Assembly (NCBI GenBank): GCA_014378155.1
Contig: JACMOF010000276.1
Location: forward strand, 1 to 6,991
DNA: 6,991 nucleotides
Direction of reading: 5' to 3'
From: Caulobacter sp.
GTDB taxonomy: Bacteria > Pseudomonadota > Alphaproteobacteria > Caulobacterales > Caulobacteraceae
The notes under the pieces were generated by a model that searched no databases, was not told the DNA's origin, and saw nothing but the letters and a program-made list of their open reading frames with translations. Both the position numbers and the translations under genes were made by a program. Positions 1 to 5,833 of the stretch are shown piece by piece (position 1 is the stretch's first letter; each line of letters starts with the position of its first letter).

Positions 1-123
1 GGGGTGCCGGCGGCGGTCTGGGGCGTGACCGCCGAACTCTCCGTCCGCATGGACGCCGCCGCCGCGCGGATCGGTCCGGGCCAGTCGGGGATCGGGACGG
101 CGCTGTCGGGCAACGCCCTGGCC
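1..123 (+). repeat. Upstream copy of a diverged in-frame direct repeat
   Basis: Bases 1-123 align without gaps to 346-468 (offset 345 bp = 115 codons) with 9 mismatches by hand count, at 35, 36, 39, 44, 60, 96, 100, 103 and 117. Five of the changes are synonymous; three codons change residue (E/A, V/D, A/T). The match stops abruptly after GCC at 121-123, where this copy continues with PGDVAAVLAEP, the segment that normally precedes the catalytic lysine. The left limit is outside the window. Confidence 0.9.
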
Positions 124-849
124 CCAGGCGATGTGGCCGCCGTTCTGGCCGAGCCGGTAATGGCCAATTGCGGGATGATCCTACCCGACCCGGGCTTCCA
201 CGATGCCCTGCGCGCCCTGACCCACGCAGCCGGGACCTTGTTGATCCTCGACGAGACCCACACCCTCTCGACCGGCCCGGGCGGCTATAGCCGCGCCCAT
301 GGCCTGGAGCCGGATATCTTCGTGGTCGGCAAGGCCATCGCCGGCGGGGTGCCGGCGGCGGTCTGGGGCGTGACCGCCGCGCTTTCCGACCGCATGGACG
401 CCGCAGCCGCGCGGATCGGTCCGGGCCAGTCGGGGATCGGCACGACGTTGTCGGGCAACGCGCTGGCCTTGGCGGCCATGCGGGCCATGCTGTCCGAGGT
501 GATGACCAACGCGGCCTATGACCGGATGCTGACCGGCGCCCAGAAGCTGGTCGAGGACCTGCGCGGCATGATCGCCGTGCGGGCCCTGCCGTGGTCGGTG
601 GTGCAGGTTGGGGCGCGAGTCGAGCTGATCCTCGCCGAGCGTCCACCGAAAAACGCCGCCGAGATGCGCGAGACACTGGACCACGCCCTGCTGTCCGCGC
701 TTCATCTGTGGCTGATCAATCGCGGGGTGCTGATCGCGCCCTTCCACACCATGATGCTGGTGTCGCCGATGACCGAAGACGCCGCTATCGACCGCCTGGT
801 CGCGGCGGTCGACGGGTTCGCCGGGGCGCTGGAGGGGTTAGAGGCATGA
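1..849 (+). CDS. HemL-like class III (PLP) aminotransferase, 5'-truncated by the window edge, with internal duplication
   Basis: This is the C-terminal 282 residues of a pyridoxal-phosphate aminotransferase of the glutamate-1-semialdehyde aminomutase-like branch; the frame is open to the left edge, so the real start is outside. Numbering from the GTG at position 4, the cofactor-binding acidic motif LILDETHT is at about 79-87 (Asp83) and the presumed Schiff-base lysine is K110 in VVGKAIAGG, followed by the family pattern GPGQSGIGTTLSGNALA. The C-terminal LWLINRGVLIAPFHTMML is typical of this branch. Residues 2-40 repeat as 117-155 (38 of 41 codons from the window edge encode the same residue), so the protein appears to carry an extra copy of about 115 residues of the catalytic domain. 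It sits directly upstream of the PuuA-like gene, and its stop overlaps an ATG (ATGA, 846-849). A role in polyamine nitrogen metabolism is inferred from context only; the substrate is unknown. Confidence 0.85.
   Translation, partial: GVPAAVWGVTAELSVRMDAAAARIGPGQSGIGTALSGNALAPGDVAAVLAEPVMANCGMILPDPGFHDALRALTHAAGTLLILDETHTLSTGPGGYSRAHGLEPDIFVVGKAIAGGVPAAVWGVTAALSDRMDAAAARIGPGQSGIGTTLSGNALALAAMRAMLSEVMTNAAYDRMLTGAQKLVEDLRGMIAVRALPWSVVQVGARVELILAERPPKNAAEMRETLDHALLSALHLWLINRGVLIAPFHTMMLVSPMTEDAAIDRLVAAVDGFAGALEGLEA
346..468 (+). repeat. Downstream copy of the diverged direct repeat
   Basis: This is the second copy of the repeat and is followed by the expected family continuation (LAAMRAMLSEV), so it is in the normal context. 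It encodes the segment just after the PLP lysine (K110, codon 331-333). Confidence 0.9.
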
Positions 850-890
850 GCGTTGCGCATTGGGGTTTTGGGATGGAGCAACGCCCGTGA
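846..890 (+). other. 14-codon bridging mini-ORF between aminotransferase and synthetase
   Basis: An ATG at 846 overlaps the aminotransferase stop (ATGA). Its frame reads MSVAHWGFGMEQRP and ends at TGA 888-890, which overlaps the GTG start of the next gene (GTGA, 887-890). It could be a translational-coupling leader, a frameshifted remnant of the synthetase's former N-terminus, or chance. The overlaps are directly visible; function is not. Confidence 0.35.
874..878 (+). promoter_or_regulatory. Ribosome binding site deciding the synthetase start
   Basis: TGGAG at 874-878 lies 8 bases before the GTG at 887, good Shine-Dalgarno spacing. This supports GTG 887 over the in-frame TTG at 860, which has no comparable purine run at the right distance. 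Confidence 0.55.
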
Positions 891-2272
891 CGCTCCCTTC
901 GGTCGCCGATCCACAGGAATGCCGCGACTTCCTCGCCGCCAACCCAGGCGTCAAATATGTCGAGGTGTTCTTCACCTCCATGACCGGGGTGCCGCGCGGC
1001 AAACGCCTCAGGATCCACGAACTGCAGGCGGTCTATGACTATGGCCGCTTCCTGCCCGGCTCGATCCTGGTGGTCGACACCCTGGGGGCTGACTGCGAGG
1101 AGACCGGCCTGGTCTGGGAGGACGGCGACGCCGACCGCCGGGCGAGGCCGGTCCCCGGCACGCTCACCCTGGCCCCGTGGCTCGGCCCGGACATGTGCCA
1201 GGTGATGCTGTCGCTGTACGAGCTGGATGGAACGCCCAACGATCTGGACCCGCGCCATGTGCTCAAACGCGTGCTGGACCGCTTCGCCGCCGACGGCCTG
1301 ACGCCGGTCGCGGCCTGCGAGCTAGAATATTACCTGGTCGATCTGGAGCGCGGCCCGCACGGCGAGCTGCAACCGCCCAAGTCGGCCCTGACCGGCCGCC
1401 GGCCGCAGGGCATCGAGGTTTATGGCCTGCCCGAGCTGGAGGCCATCGCCCCGTTCCTGAAGGACCTGTGGGAGACCTGCGACGTGCTGGGCGTGCCGCT
1501 GGAGGGGGCGATCTCGGAGTTTGCCCCCAGCCAGGTCGAGCTGACCCTTAAGCACAAGTCCGACGCCCTGGCCTGCTGCGACGACGCCCTGCTCTACAAG
1601 CGCGCCGCCAAGGGCGTGGCCCTGAAGCACGGCTGCGAGGCCACCTTCATGGCCAAGCCCTGGGCCGACAAGGCCGGCAACGGCTTCCACGTTCATATGA
1701 GCTTCAATGACGCGGCGGGAAACAACCTGTGCGCGGCCGAGGATCCGGAGGGCTCCGAGCTGCTCAAGCACGCGATCGGCGGCATGAAGGTATTGATGGC
1801 CGACTGCATGGCCATACTGGCGCCCAACGCCAATTCCTATCGCCGCTTCAAAGCCAACAGCTATGCGCCGGTGGCCCCGACCTGGGGCGTCAACAACCGC
1901 ACGGTGTCCCTACGCGTGCCGGCCGGCCCGCCGCCGACCCGGCATGTGGAACACCGCGTGGCCGGGGCCGACGGCAATCCGTATCTGGTGCTGGCCGTTC
2001 TGCTGGCCTGCGCTCACCACGGGATCACCAATCGGATCGATCCAGGCCCAGCGGTGGTCGGCGACGGCTATGCGGCGGCCGCCAAGGAAAAGATCCGCCT
2101 GCCCACCGACTGGTATGCGGCGGTCAATCTGTTCGAGGCCTCCGAAATCTTGCGCGACTATCTGGGCGCGCGGTTCGTGGAGATGTTCGTCTCGGTCAAG
2201 CGCACCGAACAGGCGCGCTTCGCCGAGGTGGTCACCCAGCTGGATTATGACTGGTATCTGCGCAACGCCTGA
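887..2272 (+). CDS. puuA: Glutamine synthetase-family protein, probable gamma-glutamylputrescine synthetase
   Basis: Predicted ATP-dependent cytoplasmic ligase joining glutamate to putrescine, the first step of the Puu catabolic route; gamma-glutamylation of another amine is possible. With the GTG start it has 461 residues, close to the usual PuuA size. An N-terminal beta-grasp part (about 1-105) holds FFTSMTGVPRGKRL. The catalytic domain then shows the GS motifs in order: metal ligands E145 and E147 (CELEYYL), E211 and E218 (EFAPSQVEL), H268 in NGFHVHMSF, NANSYRRF at 314-321, NNRTVSLR at 336-343 and R357 in EHRVAGADGNP. I see no adenylylation-loop tyrosine motif of housekeeping GlnA, which fits the PuuA-like branch. 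It is followed by a Pot-type transporter, which is the main reason to favour a polyamine substrate. The GTG start is chosen for its Shine-Dalgarno site and the GTGA overlap; a TTG at 860 would add 9 residues. Family certain, substrate inferred. Confidence 0.88.
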   Translation: MTLPSVADPQECRDFLAANPGVKYVEVFFTSMTGVPRGKRLRIHELQAVYDYGRFLPGSILVVDTLGADCEETGLVWEDGDADRRARPVPGTLTLAPWLGPDMCQVMLSLYELDGTPNDLDPRHVLKRVLDRFAADGLTPVAACELEYYLVDLERGPHGELQPPKSALTGRRPQGIEVYGLPELEAIAPFLKDLWETCDVLGVPLEGAISEFAPSQVELTLKHKSDALACCDDALLYKRAAKGVALKHGCEATFMAKPWADKAGNGFHVHMSFNDAAGNNLCAAEDPEGSELLKHAIGGMKVLMADCMAILAPNANSYRRFKANSYAPVAPTWGVNNRTVSLRVPAGPPPTRHVEHRVAGADGNPYLVLAVLLACAHHGITNRIDPGPAVVGDGYAAAAKEKIRLPTDWYAAVNLFEASEILRDYLGARFVEMFVSVKRTEQARFAEVVTQLDYDWYLRNA

Positions 2273-2313
2273 CGGTTACGCCGAGAGTGGGGAGCGAGAG
2301 TTGCAAGGCTGGT

Positions 2314-2448
2314 CTCCCTTCCCCCTTGATGGGGGAAGGGCCAGGGATGGGGGTGATGCGGCGGTTCAGGACATGGCGCGATCGAGGTCGCCGCCACCGC
2401 CCTGGTCACCCCCACCCCCGACCCCTCCCCCATCAAAGGGGAGGGGGG
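2314..2448 (+). repeat. Large inverted-repeat element in the synthetase-binding protein spacer
   Basis: Two 43-base arms, 2314-2356 and 2406-2448, are inverted copies matching at about 36 of 43 positions, separated by 49 bases. Each arm holds its own small palindrome around TTGAT/ATCAA between C and G runs. The sequence differs from the other three spacer elements (CAGGGATGGGGGTGA instead of the GAA-tip hairpin). It fills most of the 229-base gap 2273-2501; I see no gene there and no convincing promoter. The transcript could fold into a long hairpin that separates expression of the binding protein from the upstream gene. Confidence 0.8.
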
Positions 2449-2501
2449 ATGTATCGAGATTGTCCGTCACCAGTCGACTTCAAAGGGGAGAGACCAAGGC
2501 C

Positions 2502-3611
2502 ATGAGCACCAACCGCATTCATACCGGGCGAGTTTTGGGCACCCGCCGCTCGCTGCTGACCGCCATGGGCGCTGCGGCCATCGGCATTTCCTTCACCGCT
2601 TGCGGCGAGAAGCCCAAGGCCCCGACCGGTCCGGGCGGCGAGGAAGCCAAGCTGAACTTCTACAACTGGGACACCTATATCGGCGAGACGACCCTGGCCG
2701 ACTTCAAGAAGACCTCGGGCGTCGACGTGAACATGAGCCTGTTCGCCACCAATGATGAGCTGTTCGCCAAGCTGAAGGCGGGCAATGCGGGCTATGACGT
2801 GATCGTGCCGTCCAACGAGTTCGTCACCCGCATGGGCCAGGCGGGCATGCTGGAGGTGCTGGACCACGCCAAGATCCCCAACCTCAAGAACATCGACCCG
2901 GCCTTCCTCAATCCCGACTACGACCCGGGCCGGAAGTTCTCCATGCCCTATACTTGGCTGGTTCTGGGCATCGGCTATCGCAAGTCCAAGGTGAAGGGCG
3001 TGCCCGACAGCTGGAAGTACCTGTTCGACAGCGCTCAATATAACGGCCGCATCGCCCTGCTGTCGGAAAGCGCCGACCTGATCCGTCTGGCCGCCAAGTA
3101 CAAGGGCCACAGCGTCAACAATATCCCGCCCGGGCTGGTCACCGAGATCGAGCAGATGTTGATCCGCCAAAAGCCCTATGTGAAGGCCTTCCACGATGAC
3201 AACGGCCAGGACATGCTGGTGGCCGGCGATGTGGACCTGGTGCTGGAATATAACGGCGACATCGCCCAGGTGATGAAGGACGATCCGGACCTGGATTTCG
3301 TGATCCCCAAGGAGGGGTCGCTGATCAATTCCGACACCCTGTGCATTCCCAAGGGCGCGCCGCGTCCAGACAACGCCCACAGGTTCATCAACTACCTGCT
3401 GGACGCCCAGGCCGGGGCCGCGATCTCCAAGACCATCCTCTATCCGACCCCGAACGCGGCGGCCAAGGCGCTGATGCCGCCGGAATATCGCGACAATCCG
3501 GTGATCTTCCCGCCCGCTGACATCATGAGCAAGTGCGAGTACGGGGCGTTCGAGGGGGCCGAGAAGGCGAGCCTGTACGAGGAAGTCATCACCCGGGTGA
3601 GGGCGGCTTAG
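2502..3611 (+). CDS. potF: Polyamine ABC transporter substrate-binding lipoprotein (PotF/PotD family)
   Basis: Periplasmic solute-binding protein, 369 residues, near the usual length for PotF/PotD. The ATG at 2502 follows a strong purine run AAGGGGAGAG (2483-2492). The N-terminus carries a Tat-like twin-arginine motif (TRRSLLT, 14-20), a hydrophobic stretch (21-33) and a lipobox-like SFTAC with Cys34, so a membrane-anchored lipoprotein is likely. The mature part begins with LNFYNWDTYIG (51-61), the PotF/PotD ligand-binding start, and continues with DVIVPSNEF, FSMPYTWLVLGIGYRKS, VPDSW and VIPKEGSLINSD. By recalled alignment to E. coli PotF, Trp56 and Asp57 lie at the ligand-pocket WSD, Asp253 and Asp278 match ligand-contacting acids, and Tyr250 stands where PotF has a tryptophan. 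The pocket fits a polyamine, but putrescine versus spermidine cannot be decided. The gene is followed by the two permeases and the ATPase. Confidence 0.92.
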   Translation: MSTNRIHTGRVLGTRRSLLTAMGAAAIGISFTACGEKPKAPTGPGGEEAKLNFYNWDTYIGETTLADFKKTSGVDVNMSLFATNDELFAKLKAGNAGYDVIVPSNEFVTRMGQAGMLEVLDHAKIPNLKNIDPAFLNPDYDPGRKFSMPYTWLVLGIGYRKSKVKGVPDSWKYLFDSAQYNGRIALLSESADLIRLAAKYKGHSVNNIPPGLVTEIEQMLIRQKPYVKAFHDDNGQDMLVAGDVDLVLEYNGDIAQVMKDDPDLDFVIPKEGSLINSDTLCIPKGAPRPDNAHRFINYLLDAQAGAAISKTILYPTPNAAAKALMPPEYRDNPVIFPPADIMSKCEYGAFEGAEKASLYEEVITRVRAA

Positions 3612-3621
3612 CGGGCGTTAG

Positions 3622-3761
3622 GTCCACCCCCTGTGGGGGAGGCGATCGCGAAGCGATCGGTTGGGGGGAGTTTTAGGGCCGTCGATCCGGGCTGTGGTCG
3701 TCGGCCTGATACTCCCCCCTCCGTCGGCTTCGCCGACACCTCCCCCAGAGGGGGAGGACTT
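3622..3761 (+). repeat. Palindromic spacer element 1 (two inverted arms)
   Basis: Left arm 3622-3671 and inverted right arm 3711-3761 flank a 39-base centre. Each arm has a C-run/G-run hairpin followed by a tip hairpin: cgatcgc-GAA-gcgatcg (3643-3659) on the left, gtcggc-TTC-gccgac (3723-3737) on the right. The right outer hairpin is cctccccc-aga-gggggagg (3739-3757). It fills nearly all of the gap between the binding protein and PotH. The PotH ribosome binding site (GGGAGAAGG, 3762-3770) lies just outside. Confidence 0.88.
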
Positions 3762-3772
3762 GGGAGAAGGAC

Positions 3773-4660
3773 ATGGAGCAAAGCTGGAAACAGGCGAAAG
3801 CCGTCTTCGCCACGGCGCTTGGCCCGCCGCTGGTGTGGCTGGTGCTGTTCTTCCTGGTGCCCCTGGCCATCGTCTGGGCCTACAGCTTTGGCCACAATGA
3901 CGGCCTGACCCAGATCGCGATCACCGGCACCTTCAAGAACTACGCGCGGGCGATCGAGCCGCTGTATCTGAAGATCTTCCTGAAATCGGCCGGGGTGGCG
4001 GCCCTGACCACAGGACTGTGCCTGGTGATCGGCTTCCCCGTCGCCCTGGCCATCACCTTCGCGTCGCAGAAGGCCAAGGCCTGGCTGCTGCTGCTGATCA
4101 TGCTGCCGTTCTGGACCAACCTGCTGATCCGCACCTACGCCCTGATCGCCGTGCTCCGCGATGAGGGCTATATCAACAAGGGCCTCGAAGCCGTTTGGAC
4201 CCTGGCCGGCAAGGTCCTGCCCCTGGCGCCGTTCCAGCCGATTCCGATGATGCACACCAATTTCGCGGTGATCGTCGGGCTGGTTTATGTCCACCTGCCG
4301 TTCATGGTGCTGCCGCTGTATTCGGCGCTGGACCGGCTGGACAAGTCGCTGCTGGAGGCCAGCCTCGACCTGGGGGCCGGCCACATGCGGACCCTGTTCA
4401 AGGTGGTTGTGCCACTGGCCCTTCCGGGCATCGCCTCGGGGATACTGATCACCTTCATCCCGGCGCTCGGGGCCTATCTGACCCCCGACCTGCTGGGCGG
4501 CCCCGACAGCCAGATGATCGCCAATGTCATCGAGCGCCAGTTCAAGCGCGCCAACGACTGGCCGTTCGGCGCGGCCCTGTCGTTCCTGCTGATGTACCTG
4601 ACCTTCGTGGCGATCGCGGTGCAGGCGCTGCTGGGACGGAAGAAGGGGGTGAGGGCGTGA
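3773..4660 (+). CDS. potH: Polyamine ABC transporter permease, PotH-like
   Basis: Inner-membrane permease of 295 residues that pairs with PotI to form the import channel. Hydrophobic segments are visible at about 17-37, 72-95, 102-128, 164-184, 216-240 and 264-287, the usual six for this family. The cytoplasmic EAA loop that docks on the ATPase reads EASLDLGAG from Glu195 and runs to Pro214 (VVVPLALPGI follows). LPFWTNLLIRTYA (111-123) and TPDLLGGPDSQMIANVI near the C-terminus are typical of PotH/PotB. The ATG at 3773 is preceded by GGGAGAAGG at 3762-3770. The gene ends in GTGA (4657-4660), opening a small frame that bridges to the next gene. PotB of the spermidine system is the closest alternative name. 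Confidence 0.92.
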   Translation: MEQSWKQAKAVFATALGPPLVWLVLFFLVPLAIVWAYSFGHNDGLTQIAITGTFKNYARAIEPLYLKIFLKSAGVAALTTGLCLVIGFPVALAITFASQKAKAWLLLLIMLPFWTNLLIRTYALIAVLRDEGYINKGLEAVWTLAGKVLPLAPFQPIPMMHTNFAVIVGLVYVHLPFMVLPLYSALDRLDKSLLEASLDLGAGHMRTLFKVVVPLALPGIASGILITFIPALGAYLTPDLLGGPDSQMIANVIERQFKRANDWPFGAALSFLLMYLTFVAIAVQALLGRKKGVRA

Positions 4661-4674
4661 GCGTTCATCACGGC

Positions 4675-4809
4675 AAGTCCTCCCCCCATGGGGGAGGTGT
4701 CGGCGCAGCCGACGGAGGGGGGAGTGATCGGCCATTCGCCGCCACCCCGATCCTCGATCCTAAAACTCCCCCCACCGGCCTTCGGCCGCCTCCCCCATGG
4801 GGGGAGGAC
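4675..4809 (+). repeat. Palindromic spacer element 2
   Basis: Left arm 4675-4725 begins AAGTCCTCCCCC and carries the tip hairpin gtcggc-GCA-gccgac (4699-4713). The inverted right arm 4765-4809 carries cggcc-TTC-ggccg (4776-4788) and ends in an 8-bp hairpin at 4789-4807. The centre is 39 bases. Same family as elements 1 and 3; it occupies almost the whole PotH-PotI spacer and overlaps the PotI ribosome binding site. Confidence 0.88.
4803..4808 (+). promoter_or_regulatory. PotI ribosome binding site inside the repeat hairpin
   Basis: GGAGGA at 4803-4808 is 6 bases before the ATG at 4815 and is the only good Shine-Dalgarno there. It is the 3' strand of a hairpin, CCTCCCCC (4789-4796) pairing with GGGGAGG up to 4807, so it can be masked in the mRNA. 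An in-frame ATG at 4797 sits in the hairpin loop but has no upstream Shine-Dalgarno, so 4815 is preferred. Confidence 0.65.
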
Positions 4810-4814
4810 CGGGC

Positions 4815-5675
4815 ATGAGCAAGCTCCGCAAATCCCCGCCCGGCCCGCTGGAATATCTCCGCCGCTGGCAGATGCAGGCCTGGCTCTTCGCCGTGGCCGT
4901 CTTCCTCTACGCGCCACTGCTGGCCCTGATGGCCTTCAGCTTCAATGACAGCCGGCGCAACATCGTCTGGAAGGGCTTCACGCTCAAATATTACGACAAG
5001 GCCTTCCACGACTCCTCGCTGATCGAGGCCTTCGCCAATTCCCTGACCATCGCGGCCCTGTGCACGGTGTTCAGCGTGGCGCTCGGGGCCATGGTCGCCC
5101 TGGCCCTGTGGCGGTTCCGCTTTCCCGGCAAGACCGTGCTGGACGGAGCCCTGGCCCTGCCGATCGTGGTGCCCGAGATCTGCATGGGCGTGGCCATGCT
5201 GGTGTTCTTCGCCAAGGTGTTGCCCTGGCCCGTCGGCCTGCCCTGGCCGCTGAACCTAGGGGCCATCACCATCGCCCACGTGTCGTTCTCGTTCCCGTTC
5301 GTGGCCGTGGTGGTCCGCGCCCGTATGGCCAGCTTCAACCGCGAGATGGAGGAGGCGGCCCGGGATCTCGGGGCCGGCGAGTGGCGCACCATCTGGGACG
5401 TGATCCTGCCGCACATGGCCCCCGCCCTGGTGGCCGGCGCCCTGCTGGCCTTCACGCTCAGCCTGGACGACTTCGTCATCACCTTCTTCACCTCGGGGCC
5501 CGACACCGTGACCTTCCCGGTCAAGGTCTATTCGATGGTGCGGTTCTCGGTGACGCCCGAGGTCAACGCCGCCTCGACCATCCTGATCGTGCTGACCGTG
5601 CTGCTGACGGCGGTGGCGCTGAAGATGCAGGGTGATCCGGCCGGGGTGGCGGGTGGTCATGGGGACAAGCCATGA
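4815..5675 (+). CDS. potI: Polyamine ABC transporter permease, PotI-like
   Basis: Second inner-membrane permease, 286 residues, partner of the PotH-like protein. Hydrophobic segments are at about 22-43, 75-98, 108-133, 147-168, 200-222 and 247-270. The ATPase-docking EAA loop reads EEAARDLGAGEWRTIW from about Glu179/180, ending at Pro199. The family signature SLDDFVITFFTSGP follows it, and LPIVVPEICMGVAML lies mid-protein. The C-terminus ends in a short polar Gly/Asp-rich tail (QGDPAGVAGGHGDKP) outside the membrane domain. The start at 4815 follows GGAGGA in the repeat. The stop overlaps an ATG (ATGA, 5672-5675). PotC is the alternative family name. Confidence 0.92.
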   Translation: MSKLRKSPPGPLEYLRRWQMQAWLFAVAVFLYAPLLALMAFSFNDSRRNIVWKGFTLKYYDKAFHDSSLIEAFANSLTIAALCTVFSVALGAMVALALWRFRFPGKTVLDGALALPIVVPEICMGVAMLVFFAKVLPWPVGLPWPLNLGAITIAHVSFSFPFVAVVVRARMASFNREMEEAARDLGAGEWRTIWDVILPHMAPALVAGALLAFTLSLDDFVITFFTSGPDTVTFPVKVYSMVRFSVTPEVNAASTILIVLTVLLTAVALKMQGDPAGVAGGHGDKP

Positions 5676-5833
5676 TGGACGCGCGGACCAAGTCCTCTCC
5701 CTATGGGGGAGGTGGCCCGAAGGGCCGGAGGGGAGAGTTGGCGGCGCTAGCCACTCACCCCTCAGTCGCTTCGCGACAGCTCCCCCACGGGGGGAGCAAT
5801 TTTCTGGCGACGCGCTCGAGGGCCTTCCGGTGA
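5672..5833 (+). other. 53-codon bridging ORF through repeat element 3
   Basis: ATG at 5672 overlaps the PotI stop (ATGA) and is immediately followed by a second ATG. The frame begins MMDARTKSSPYGGGG, stays open across the palindromic element and ends at TGA 5831-5833, overlapping the GTG start of the ATPase gene (GTGA, 5830-5833). Its length is identical to that of the frame at the PotH-PotI junction, and it crosses the left arm in the same phase (KSSP followed by a glycine run). MMDARTK could be the remnant of an older ATPase N-terminus cut off by the repeat; coupling of translation is the alternative. No domain is recognisable. Confidence 0.35.
5690..5801 (+). repeat. Palindromic spacer element 3
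   Basis: Left arm 5690-5738 begins AAGTCCTCTCCC and carries ggccc-GAA-gggcc (5714-5726). Inverted right arm 5753-5801 carries gtcgc-TTC-gcgac (5765-5777) and a final ctccccc-acg-gggggag hairpin. The centre is only 14 bases, shorter than in elements 1 and 2, and both arms are more diverged. It fills most of the PotI-ATPase spacer. Confidence 0.85.

Larger units (their letters stand above)
4657..4818 (+). other. 53-codon bridging ORF through repeat element 2
   Basis: GTG at 4657 overlaps the PotH stop (GTGA). The frame begins MSVHHGKSSPHGGG, runs uninterrupted through the whole palindromic element, and ends at TGA 4816-4818, overlapping the PotI start (ATGA, 4815-4818). The product would be Gly/Pro-rich with no recognisable domain. 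Ribosomes passing through it could couple PotI translation to PotH and would disrupt the hairpin covering the PotI ribosome binding site. The first codons could alternatively be the remnant of an older PotI start displaced by repeat insertion. The overlaps are certain; translation is unproven. Confidence 0.35.

Noticed and set aside
1..468. Insertion sequence as cause of the aminotransferase repeat
   Set aside because: The repeated sequence is itself aminotransferase coding sequence with no transposase and no visible terminal inverted repeats.
860..886. TTG at 860 as the synthetase start
   Set aside because: It is in frame but lacks a Shine-Dalgarno at proper distance; GTG 887 has TGGAG 8 bases upstream and forms the GTGA overlap. 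Kept only as an alternative.
1863..2501. Upstream in-frame extension of the binding protein
   Set aside because: The extension overlaps the synthetase in another frame and crosses the inverted repeat; the ATG at 2502 has a strong ribosome binding site and an immediate signal peptide.
2433..3380. Long reverse-strand open frame opposite the binding-protein gene
   Set aside because: It is opposite a clear PotF/PotD gene, has low-complexity composition and no recognisable domain; GC-rich third positions create such frames.
3739..3761. Intrinsic terminators formed by the spacer hairpins
   Set aside because: None of the hairpins is followed by a T run, and the genes continue as a coherent operon; attenuation or processing remains possible but is not shown.
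3608..4735. Long reverse-strand open frame opposite PotH
   Set aside because: Gln/His/Arg-rich shadow of a well-supported permease gene, running through repeats, with no family motif.
3622..5801. CRISPR array from the recurring C/G-rich repeats
   Set aside because: The copies are one per gene junction, inverted in pairs and separated by genes, without regular repeat-spacer units or cas genes.
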